From Symsagittifera roscoffensis (Eukaryota; Xenacoelomorpha; Acoela; Convolutidae), in assembly GCF_963678635.1 (NCBI RefSeq), contig NC_087070.1, positions 42,165,831 through 42,229,830 on the forward strand: a stretch of DNA of 64,000 nucleotides, in the 5' to 3' direction. Below, piece after piece: positions 46,537 to 55,108 of the stretch. Position 1 is the first letter of the stretch. The number at the start of each line of letters is the position of its first letter. A program made the position numbers and the translations under genes. A model generated the notes under the pieces. The model ran no database searches. It worked only from the letters and a program-made list of their open reading frames with translations, and was not told the DNA's origin.

Positions 46537-47950
46537 TGTATAACTCATAGAGTAATTTCGGATAGGGTACACCGTCTGCTCGTCACGCTATCTTATTTTC
46601 GGCCGGATAGATTCGTGCAACTTCTTAGTCTAATACCGATCCTAATCTTACTCTTATACTATCTAGTCTCAGGTTGTTTAACTAGTCTCTGCTAGGCTCA
46701 ATAGATCTAGGGTATACTGGTTTATTGCGGCTGCTGAAGTGCTCGGGAGAGTCCAACTATTTTCTAAGTTAAATTCAAATCTCTCTGGTGCTGAAATTAC
46801 AAGTAACTTCAGCACTTACAAATAAGTGGGTTGTTAGTTAGATGGATCATGATTGGTTAATATTAAATACTTTACATTGGTAAAATATCTAATTTATCCA
46901 ATCATAAAATGTAGTTTAGATCAGGTTCCACCCATCCGGGTTTTACAGAGTTTTTTAGAATAGTTCTTCTGCGATTCGAAGGATGGATGATGGACGTTGG
47001 TTTTTGGCGAACATCATCTTCTTCCGTTTCCTCTTTGTTAAAGAAGTTCCAGGAAGCTGGAGTTAGAGACATAAGACGTTGTGTCTTCTAGTGACAACGA
47101 CTAAGTCTTTGCAACAAACTCAAATCTGATTTCAGAATGGTTGGCTATGTCAGGTTTTTCTGTTCTGCGTGGAGAACTTCTTTTGTGTCTGATCTAGTTT
47201 GGGAATGGCGTGGAGATTGTGCGTGGAGGGGATGCCTGGTTACTCGGATCTGTACGTATACTTGAACATCGAGGTGGTCATTGGTCTAGTTCAATGAAGT
47301 CCTTTTCTGCGAAGTCAAGTCGTACTCTAAATCCTTTGAGTTGTGATTGTGAGTGGCATATCGATTGTGGTTGGCCATTCTCTCTCGAGTGTAGTGGGGT
47401 CGTTTTGTCTTTAGATGTTCGTCCTTGGTGTTGTATTCTGATCTATGTATTGCATAATGCAATTTACATTTTATAAAACATTTATTAGTTTAATATTTTT
47501 TAATTATGATTTCAGTTAGTTGTTTTCACAAAAGCTTTTTGTTTTAGTTCGGTTATTTTGAAGAGTTACTCACCCTTGAGTAGCTCTTATTAAAAATAGA
47601 GGTGTGGTCACAAAGCGTGGATGTAGCGCGGTGGGTTAGGCCGGCTATAGAGCATGCTCAGGACGTCCTTCCTGGTGGGTTAGGCCAGGAGTGGGAGTAT
47701 GATTTCATGCGGTTTTTGTGAGGGGTCCTGTTATGTGACAACGTTTTATGTTGGGTTTGTTGTGGTTTTTCTTATGTCTTGTTGGTTATGTCCTTTTTCC
47801 AAAAAGCAAATTGTTCGTGGTATGGGTTTGTCTTTCGACTTTTTTGTGTTTTATTATTTCTTTCTTAGACTTTATAATAGTCTTCAAAAGAATAAATTAT
47901 CCAGTTTTAAACTGGGTTAATCCGGTTTGGGTACCGTTGGTTTCCTTTTC
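46537..47950 (-). repeat. 3' LTR region of the large retroelement (inner edge uncertain)
   Basis: The outer edge is set at tgtataactcatagagtaat because homology to the solo fragment at 38566 starts there and both begin with TG. On the minus strand TTTTATAAAATG (about 47465-47480) could serve as a TATA box and AATAAATG next to it could be part of the polyadenylation region. I could not place the inner edge: no clear polypurine tract followed by TG was found, so the right boundary is a guess between 47.5 and 48.4 kb. Confidence 0.5.
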
Positions 47951-48473
47951 TTAGTCATGCTGTTATTCTATGATTTGTGGTATTTAGTAAGCTGCGTTGG
48001 TTAGTTTTGTTTAGTATATGATTCCTTTCCAACCGGGTTAAAGGAAAGTTTGAAACATGTTATTATATGTTAGAGTTGTTGAGTGTGAAAACTTGAAACT
48101 GAAATTCATTATTTTAAACAATTCTTCGTGGGCGAGCTGTGCGAGTGTGGATAGAATTTCTGTGCGAATGAATGAAAATATCAAAAGGTTAGTACTGCAT
48201 TTGCATTTTATTAATTTACTGCATAGAATTTGGAAATTTACTGCTAGTTATGGGGGAATTTTAAGTTACAAATTTTCATCATAATTAGATTTACTGCTTG
48301 TGGGGAAAATTTTTAGAAATGAATTTACTGCATTGGTATTAAATTTATAAATTTATAAGTGTAAGAGATTAATAGAATTTTTGAAATCTGTTTGATGAAA
48401 TTTGCGATTTTTATTTGTCTTTTGTGGTTTTTGTAGGTGATTGTCGGATGAAGGCTAAAAATCTAAAGAAAAC
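47951..48473. other. 3' untranslated region of the large retroelement
   Basis: T/G-rich on the plus strand like the rest of the element. No open frame with a supportable product. The 3' LTR inner edge and polypurine tract should lie in or just left of this stretch. Confidence 0.35.
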
Positions 48474-48545
48474 ATGGATAAAGTATGGTGAGTTTTTTAA
48501 TATTTTAATTAATTAGTAATATTCATTTAATTCATACTTACCTGT
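48474..48545 (-). promoter_or_regulatory. Possible short intron just after the 601-codon frame
   Basis: On the minus strand the stop codon is followed at once by CAG|GTAAGT, a perfect donor (about 48536-48544), and some 60-70 bases later by TTTTCTTTAG (about 48474), a good acceptor. On the plus strand the same stretch also shows tttttgtag and ATG|GTGAGT, so the reading is not unique. Confidence 0.35.
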
Positions 48546-50350
48546 TAGTCGTCGGGGAAAAAACCGTGGGGGAAGATGTCGTGGATGAGATCGGAAGTTG
48601 TTAGTAGTTTAGCTAAGATGCGGATGATATTTTTAGTCTGAAGCAGTGGCCAAAGCAATTGAAGTGCCTTGATAGTGGTTATTTCTTCAGTGCCAACTGC
48701 AAACTCATAAGGTGTGTTTTGGATTAGATTATATAATTTGTGATTGAATTTAGTGTTGTGGATGAATTCTAAAATTGGGATTTCTATAGGTTGTACAAAC
48801 TCGTGCGGGATAAGGAAGGGTCGGGATTCTTCGGCGTTGAAGGTCTTGGTGATGGGACAGAAGATGTACATTTGGGTTATGGGATCATAATTGCGAAGAA
48901 TACCATGAAGGTTAGTATCTTTAATGCAATATGTGAAATTTAGGAAAAATGGTGAAGTGTATTTGGAATTAATGAATTGAAAACGATGGTGTGGTTGTCT
49001 AGAGGGTGTGTGTAGGTCAAAGTGATTTTGGATGAAGCGATAATAACTATATGTGTGGGTTTGTTTAGTGCGCAACATAATATCGTGTGAGCAGTGTAAA
49101 TCTCTTTCGTGTGGTGCAAGGAAATGAAAGGTTAGTGAAAATATTTGGAAGCGTTCTTTAAAACTTTCGTATGCTTGTGTGTCTGTTAGTGCTTCTGAAA
49201 TAATGTGATCAAACTTTCGGTCGAAGATGTTTAGTGTAAATATATATGGTGTCTTGATGAAAAATTTCTCGGTAATTTGTGGATTAGCGAAGCGATCGTC
49301 GTCTAAGAATTGATCTTGGTTAGCTCTGATGGTGTTGTGATCATAGTATTCGAGTGTATATTCGTTAGCTCTAGGTGCAGTGTGTGTTTTTAGTGATTTT
49401 TTATATCCAACGTAAGTAAATTGTCTAGCGGTTAGTGGTGTAGTGAGTCGATATAGCATGTCCGTATTTCGCTCTATATCGATGTGAGTGTTAGATAAAG
49501 GTAAGCAAAGAGGGTTAGTAAAATGATAATATGAGGTCCAAGAGAGAGTGGGCATTAAAACGTATTCATCTACAAAGTTGCGTGTTTCGTTAGTGTCGTG
49601 GGGGGTGTTTAAGGTGTATTGTGGGAATGAGGGTAAGGTGATGGCTAAAAATTCTTTTGTGTTAGTATGCTTGGGGTGGTTGATGTATTCACGGGCTGTT
49701 CCTGGTTTTGCTGGGAAAGGATGGTTGGGGAACTTTCTTTTAAAAGTGCGGTAAGCTCTATTAGTGTTGAGTGAAGATTCAGTTGATGTGGATGATGGTG
49801 CTAATGATTCAGTATAATTTGAAGAGGGTGTAGGGGTAGGGGGGTTGGATGAATTTATTGTGGAGGAGATTTGGTTTATTGTTGGGGTATGGAGGTGGTA
49901 GGGTTGTTGTTGAAGGGTAATAAAATTATCTAGCTCTGGGGAGATTCGGGGGGTGTCTGGAGAATGAGATGATTGGTCAGAATGAAGTGAGGAGTAGGTT
50001 GGGGTAACTTGGGAAGCATAAGAGGGTGTGGAAGTGATTGGGTCAGGGTTATTGGATAATATGGGTTGAAAAGGGGGTTGAGAAAAATTAGAAGAATTAT
50101 GAAAATTATTGGATGGGGATGGTTCTGAGTCGGCAAATTCATCGGGGGTTTCAATATTCGGGTTATTGAGTTGTGAGATGGAATATAAAACTGAGATGTG
50201 TGAACTAGTGTCGGAATTCATGCCTGATGTTACATTACTAGATGGAAAATCGGGTGGCGGAAAAGCAAAAAGTGGTATTATTGGGATTGGAGAGGTAAGA
50301 TTGGTTGGGTGGGAATTTGATCGGTGTAGTGATCCAAGTTGGCGGCTCAT
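48545..50350 (-). CDS. 601-residue accessory protein of the large retroelement, unknown function
   Basis: I do not recognise this protein. It reads from the ATG at 50350 to a stop at 48545 with no interruption. Residues 1 to about 210 are rich in Ser, Pro, Thr and Asn and nearly free of hydrophobic clusters, so probably disordered. From about 210 (RTFKRKFPNHPF) to the end the composition is that of a folded domain rich in aromatic residues, His and Asn, with only a few scattered Cys and no transmembrane segment or signal peptide. Its start codon overlaps the stop of the envelope frame as ATGA, an arrangement that suits termination-reinitiation from one mRNA. It is the last gene before the 3' LTR, the place where retroviral accessory genes often sit. 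Full openness over 601 codons argues for selection or a very recent insertion. Confidence 0.8.
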   Translation of the reverse strand: MSRQLGSLHRSNSHPTNLTSPIPIIPLFAFPPPDFPSSNVTSGMNSDTSSHISVLYSISQLNNPNIETPDEFADSEPSPSNNFHNSSNFSQPPFQPILSNNPDPITSTPSYASQVTPTYSSLHSDQSSHSPDTPRISPELDNFITLQQQPYHLHTPTINQISSTINSSNPPTPTPSSNYTESLAPSSTSTESSLNTNRAYRTFKRKFPNHPFPAKPGTAREYINHPKHTNTKEFLAITLPSFPQYTLNTPHDTNETRNFVDEYVLMPTLSWTSYYHFTNPLCLPLSNTHIDIERNTDMLYRLTTPLTARQFTYVGYKKSLKTHTAPRANEYTLEYYDHNTIRANQDQFLDDDRFANPQITEKFFIKTPYIFTLNIFDRKFDHIISEALTDTQAYESFKERFQIFSLTFHFLAPHERDLHCSHDIMLRTKQTHTYSYYRFIQNHFDLHTPSRQPHHRFQFINSKYTSPFFLNFTYCIKDTNLHGILRNYDPITQMYIFCPITKTFNAEESRPFLIPHEFVQPIEIPILEFIHNTKFNHKLYNLIQNTPYEFAVGTEEITTIKALQLLWPLLQTKNIIRILAKLLTTSDLIHDIFPHGFFPDD

Positions 50351-52965
50351 CGTGGGCTAAAAAAATGATTATTTTGAGACTGAAAAGCGGTGGTATGGGG
50401 TTGTTCAATAATTTGTTCATAAGTATTATCATCTTGTGACTGGTGTGTCATTATATGTTGGATGGGACTTTGTGATGTGGTGAGTCGAAAATTTGGATTA
50501 TGTGTGATGGCTAAATTTCGAAAATTTCGTGGGACTAGGGATAGTGGATGGTTATTTGGTAGGGGTGGTAATTGTGGTGCCGTTGGCGTTATGTCTACAT
50601 TGTTATGTTCTTCGTCGTATGTATTTTGTCGTGTTGCTATTTTTGTGTTATATTCTTTTATTTGTGCGTCTAAAAGAATTTTGTTTATAGATGTAGAAAA
50701 GATTCCAAAAAATCCTGCAAAGAGTATGCGTGCTACGCTTGCTTGTCTGTTTACTTGTGTGTGTATAGCACATGTGTTGTAGATTCCTTTTAAAAGTGAG
50801 AAAAGAAATCCAATAAAGTTAAACATTGCGTATAAAATAGTCAATTTTTCTAAGATGTAGTAGGGCCATCCTAGAAAATCGAGGATCTCATTTTTGAGTG
50901 TAACAAAGCTAAAAATGTTAATTGGTGATATATCTTGGGGACCTTATTTTTCACCGTTTAGATATATATAATCTTTAATGTCTTTAAAATATCCGCTATA
51001 GTCTTGCGTGTAGATATCGGCAAATCCTGCGGTTTCTGCAAGTTTGCGTAAATTTTGGTCTATTGATTGTCTTTGTATAGTGTCCATTTGTGTTAATAAT
51101 TCTTGGAATTGTTGTGTTCTAATGTGATGTTGAATATCTGATTTTGAATAGATTCCTATTGATTGTAAGTCTATATTTGGGTTTCGAGCAATAGCGCGAA
51201 TGCTTTCTGGTGAAAATTTTTTGAGTGATTGCATTAATGTGGGATATGGAGTGAGAAGATAATATTTATTTTCATCAGGGTTTAGTTGTACTACATTGTG
51301 GCTGTTTTCTGATCCACATGGGACTGCGGTATCCCAGAAATATGTTCTTCGTGAAAGTGTATCCACGAAATGTACTTTATTCTTATAAAAGATAGGGATT
51401 CTTTTATAACATCGTTTATCTTCAAAAACGTATAGTGGTGATACTTTTTTAGTACAAGTATAAAACCATAAGATGTTTCCTTCATAGTCTAAAAAATTTG
51501 ATCTATTTCCAGATAATAAGTATCCTGCATAGGGTATTTTTAATACTGCTAGTGCAAGTGATTGTAATATTTGTGTTCGTTCTAATTCGCATAGTTGGTG
51601 TAGTGTTTCTAATTCGGAGAGTGACATTTCTTGAAAAATTCGGCTAATTGTATAATCTAGTTTCATATCTAAATGAATATCATAGTGGATATTACCGAAA
51701 TATGTAGTATTCATTAGTGATAATTCTTGTAAGCGTGTGCTTCTGGTGTCATGGGGTTTTAGATGTCCACCAGGTTGTCCGTTGCTTTTTTCAAAATTAA
51801 CTGGTATATAGGATGTTCCTTCGTTTGGAGGATGACCTGTGGCATATGGGTCAATTTTTATTTTTCCAGTGGTCATGTCGAATCCTTTTTCGTATTCAAC
51901 TAATATTTCAGAGTATTGTGTTTTATGGAGTGGATTTCTATATTTACATGCAAGTTCTGTTTCTTGATATATTTGAAAACGTGTCAATTTATTTTCTATA
52001 TTGTGTATGTTTCTAAAATTAGTACTTTGTTTTCGTGATGGATGTACTTGTTCATATGGAACTGATTGTATAAAGTATTTTTCGTGAAATTTTATCATAC
52101 GAGCGTGTATTCTTGCTACTTGAAATGTTGTACATGTATCTTCGGGGAACCAAACAATTGTTGCTTGTGTTCTCGTTGTAGGGTCGCAATAACCTTGATC
52201 ATTTTTACAAGGTAATCGGATTCCTTGATAGATCATTGTATTATCTGATAAATCTCGTGTTAGTTGTATTTTTTCGAGTTGTATTTTCCAATCGAAAAAC
52301 ATTATTTCTTGGTATCCTTTATTTTTTGTGTCTGCTTTGCAGTTTGATGGGTTATTTATACCAATGTGTGGTATCCAATGTTTATCGTGTAGGTCATAGG
52401 TTAATCGTCCGTGTGCGCCGTTATATGGGTATTTTTCGTCTAGTTTTATATGTCCTTGGTGTCTTTCAAGTTGTGATTGATGTACAGAGTCTGAAAAAAC
52501 TTGAAAGTTAACTAACTTTCTTTCGGAGTTTTTATTTTGTGTGATGTTTAGTCTAAGTAATTCATTTTTACAATCGTCGGGATTGAGATGTAAAAGACGT
52601 TCTATATTACTCTGATAGAATGATTCATGGTCAAGTCGGTTTTTGTTTCCGTTCGAGACTTGTGAACAATGTACTTTCTTTTCGGAAAATGTTGCTGTGA
52701 ATTTATAACCTGTAACTGTTGTTGCTCGGGCTTTTGAATAGAGTGTTGCTATTACATTTGTGGTTTCTATAGCTTGTGGTTCTGTTTCACATTGTGATAC
52801 TTGATTTATTGCATATTTGTGTAGTGTTTTTTGTTCATTTTCTTCACAATCGTAATGTGTTACTAATAAATCTTGTGGTCCTGTACGAGGGGAAGGGTTT
52901 ATGTTTTGATTTGAGATTACTAGAAAAAAGAGTTGGAGAAAAATTAATAATTTTAAAATATACAT
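50347..52965 (-). CDS. Envelope-like glycoprotein with one in-frame stop before the membrane anchor
   Basis: The frame opens at the ATG at 52965 with a clear signal peptide (KLLIFLQLFFLVIS within residues 1-20). The first 673 codons make up an ectodomain-like region with about 17 cysteines, among them a THYDC motif soon after the signal, and a few N-glycosylation sites. They end at TAA (50946-50944). The same frame then stays open for another 198 codons to the TGA at 50347, including two hydrophobic stretches (near 50845-50790 and 50725-50680) that fit a membrane anchor, then a polar tail. So this copy makes either a secreted form or, with read-through, an anchored one; or the stop is a fresh mutation. 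The N-terminal Cys pattern recalls the glycoproteins shared by chuviruses and some LTR elements; this is a tentative family guess. Envelope genes give retroelements the possibility of infection between cells. Confidence 0.75.
50944..50946 (-). other. In-frame TAA dividing the envelope frame
   Basis: The codons around it read GGT GAA AAA TAA GGT CCC CAA. The 198 codons after it contain no further stop and encode the probable membrane anchor. Confidence 0.85.
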
Positions 52966-54086
52966 GTGTATGATAATCCTGAGTATGGATTATAAAATGT
53001 AATGTAGCCAATTGTGTTTTTGGTATATCTGTCGTATTTGTGTATTACTTCAGTAGTTATAAACGGTGGTGGTAGTGATTGAGCTGTTATGTTAGGTGGG
53101 TTTAATGGGTAGGGATGTTGGGTAATATTGTTTAACTTAACTGTGATTTCAAACTTTAATTGTAAACTGTTTTGTTGGAGTATTTGAATATTGTGATCAC
53201 GGATATCGTTGTGAATATCTTGGCGATATTGTAATCTATTAAGTGCCCAGTTATGAAGGCGGTTACTTTCTTGATGTTGTCCAAATAATGGTGGAGGTGC
53301 TGTAAATGTATTCCAATCTAGTCTTAAAGGAATATTTATTGATGATTGTTCTCGATATCTGGCGTCGAGATTATTTGGAAAATTTAAGTTAAAAGGTGGT
53401 GGTGAAATCTGGCTTATTGATGGTGTTGATGGTAGTGATAATGTTTCTGGTAGTGATGAGGATGTTGTTGTATCCGTAGAAATATCTATTGGATTATTGA
53501 CTAAATTTAATTCACCTTGTGTAAATGAATGTGTTGTCCAATATGGTAGTCGTGATGCCTGGTTTGGGGGGTTAAAGGGATTTTCACGTATTTGTTCAGA
53601 TGTTGGTGTTGAACCTAAGTAATCTGATGGTAGGCTTGAGGTGCTACGTTGTGAAAGAAGCGTAGGGGTTTCTGGTAATATACCAATGGGGTTTTCTGGA
53701 GTGTTTTGTGATGGGGATTGAGGTATATCAAAATGAACTCGGGGAGTTTGAAAATTTCTGTTTCGTCGAGGATGTATAATTTGTCTATTTATTTCGACTG
53801 TATTTTGGTTTTGACTAGGATTTCTTATTCTACTTAGTTCTTGCGGTAGTGTTGGGTATAGGTTATATGTTGGTTCGCTTAGAGGTGCTTGTCGTTGAAC
53901 TGGTTCTAGTGGTTCTGATAAACGAGCATGTCGTTCTTCAAAAGTGTATGGATTGTCTTGAAAAGAAATTCGTGTAGATGTTTGAGGATTTTGAGTAGTT
54001 GAAGGTGGTGTTGGGTTATCTTGGGATGGTGTCGGTGAAGACTGACTTTGTGACTGTTGGGTAGCAATTTTTGATAGAGTTTTGAA
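52953..54086 (-). CDS. 377-codon open frame without any methionine, upstream of and overlapping envelope
   Basis: The frame opens right after TAATAA (54092-54087) and stays open for 377 codons to the TAA at 52953-52955, overlapping the first 13 bases of the envelope gene. It contains no ATG at all, so it is missed by any start-codon-based search. The first ~220 codons are rich in Pro, Ser, Thr, Gln and Asn (QSQSSPTPSQDNPTPPSTTQ) and look disordered. The last ~150 have a mixed, more folded composition (LRLDWNTFTAPPPLF, WALNRLQYRQDIHNDI, FEITVKLNNI). Codon composition matches the neighbouring frames. Expression would need a spliced-on start, frameshifting from the 62-codon frame that ends 8 bases before it, or a non-AUG start. 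A CCAACAG string 35-40 bases into it could be a splice acceptor. No family recognised. Confidence 0.65.
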   Translation of the reverse strand, partial: FKTLSKIATQQSQSQSSPTPSQDNPTPPSTTQNPQTSTRISFQDNPYTFEERHARLSEPLEPVQRQAPLSEPTYNLYPTLPQELSRIRNPSQNQNTVEINRQIIHPRRNRNFQTPRVHFDIPQSPSQNTPENPIGILPETPTLLSQRSTSSLPSDYLGSTPTSEQIRENPFNPPNQASRLPYWTTHSFTQGELNLVNNPIDISTDTTTSSSLPETLSLPSTPSISQISPPPFNLNFPNNLDARYREQSSINIPLRLDWNTFTAPPPLFGQHQESNRLHNWALNRLQYRQDIHNDIRDHNIQILQQNSLQLKFEITVKLNNITQHPYPLNPPNITAQSLPPPFITTEVIHKYDRYTKNTIGYITFYNPYSGLSYTCIF

Positions 54087-54094
54087 TTATTACT

Positions 54095-54283
54095 TTAGTG
54101 AGAAAATTTGTGTTTATTATAATATTCTTCCAAAAAAAGAATTAGAAGGATTGTTGCTAGGGCAAATGTGAAGATTGCTTTCTTTATACATTTACATATG
54201 GTCAAAATGAGGGATGATAAGAATGCTATGAAAATTACAAACAATAAAAAAATATCAGTTCTACTGAAAATTGTTCGTATCAT
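54095..54283 (-). CDS. 62-residue hydrophobic protein of the large retroelement
   Basis: ATG at 54283 to TAA at 54095. Two hydrophobic segments (residues about 12-27, FLLFVIFIAFLSSLIL, and about 37-50, FTFALATILLILFL) are split by a short basic, Cys-containing loop (CKCIKK); the tail is charged. Size and layout are those of a small double-spanning membrane protein. Its start overlaps the stop of the 76-codon frame as ATGA. Viroporin-like by shape only; no homology is claimed. Confidence 0.6.
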   Translation of the reverse strand: MIRTIFSRTDIFLLFVIFIAFLSSLILTICKCIKKAIFTFALATILLILFLEEYYNKHKFSH

Positions 54284-54510
54284 TTAGACAAGTTGTATAA
54301 ATCGTACCTGTGGATATAATCAAGGGTTTTGGAAAGTTGGAGGAATAGTTCGAGAATAGTGTAGAAAATTAAAAAAATGTTACAAAAAATGATTAGGATT
54401 ATTAGAAAAGATTCAAGTATATCAAAAAGAAATATTATAAAGGTTTCAAGTATTGTAAAAAAATGTTTAAGATTTATGAGTATTTGAGTAACTGATTGAG
54501 AGAAGAGCAT
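54280..54510 (-). CDS. 76-residue hydrophobic protein of the large retroelement
   Basis: ATG at 54510, stop TGA at 54280-54282 inside the next start codon. Rich in Ile, Leu and Phe through most of its length (FFTILETFIIFLFDILESFL then IILIIFCNIFLIFYTILELFL as a second stretch), so probably one long or two close membrane segments, ending in a polar tail. It lies 598 bases after the Gag-Pol stop and heads the downstream gene cluster. In AT-rich DNA such frames arise by chance more easily, but the ATGA coupling to the next frame supports it. Confidence 0.5.
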   Translation of the reverse strand: MLFSQSVTQILINLKHFFTILETFIIFLFDILESFLIILIIFCNIFLIFYTILELFLQLSKTLDYIHRYDLYNLSK

Positions 54511-55108
54511 TTAAGAAATGATCTCTTGGTCGAATATTTTTTGCTGTTTGAGGCGATTTTCAAGTGTGGTCGGATTATTTATTAGTTTTTTGACAAGTGG
54601 GTTGAGTTTTGTAAAAAATTGTTGGGGGCAATTTTCATGGTGATCGGGAGGTCGTCTTTTTCTTTATTTTTGTTTGTCAAATGATCCGGGGTATGGTGAG
54701 ATTTTTATACTTTAGGCTAATTGAAATGTTCATTTTGTTACTTTAGGCTAAGTTAACAAATTTGTTTTGGGGGTATTCGTGGTCTGAGTTGGGGAAATAT
54801 TGTTGATCTTTGGGTTATTAGATAAGGGAGGGGTACGGTATTATGGTGATATTTATTTTAGTTGTCAAGTTGGAGTGGTTTGCTTATTTTTGACCTGGAG
54901 GTCGTAAAGTTATAGTTATAGATGTGCCTGGAGTTCTATATGATTCGTCTAATTGGTCTTAGTTTGAGTTAGAGAAAGTGACGGATTGGATGAATCCTAT
55001 TGGTCTATTTTGAACTAGAATTATTGCGTACTTGTCAGCATGTTATTTTGAAAAATGTAAATGAAAAATGTTTCGGAGGTTTCAAGATTGTGAAGCATAA
55101 TGTTAAAA
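54511..55108 (-). promoter_or_regulatory. Non-coding stretch between Gag-Pol and the downstream gene cluster
   Basis: About 600 bases with no open frame of note. On the plus strand tactttaggctaa occurs twice (near 54708 and 54737), about 30 bases apart. This would be a natural place for the acceptor of a spliced envelope mRNA, but I cannot single one out. Confidence 0.4.

Noticed and set aside
47699-47954. Hydrophobic plus-strand frames in the LTR region
   Set aside because: The T/G-rich strand gives Phe, Leu, Val and Cys codons by chance; no start context or family.
50944-50946. Alternative genetic code explaining the in-frame TAA
   Set aside because: Delta-COP and the other frames read correctly with the standard code and end at ordinary stops.
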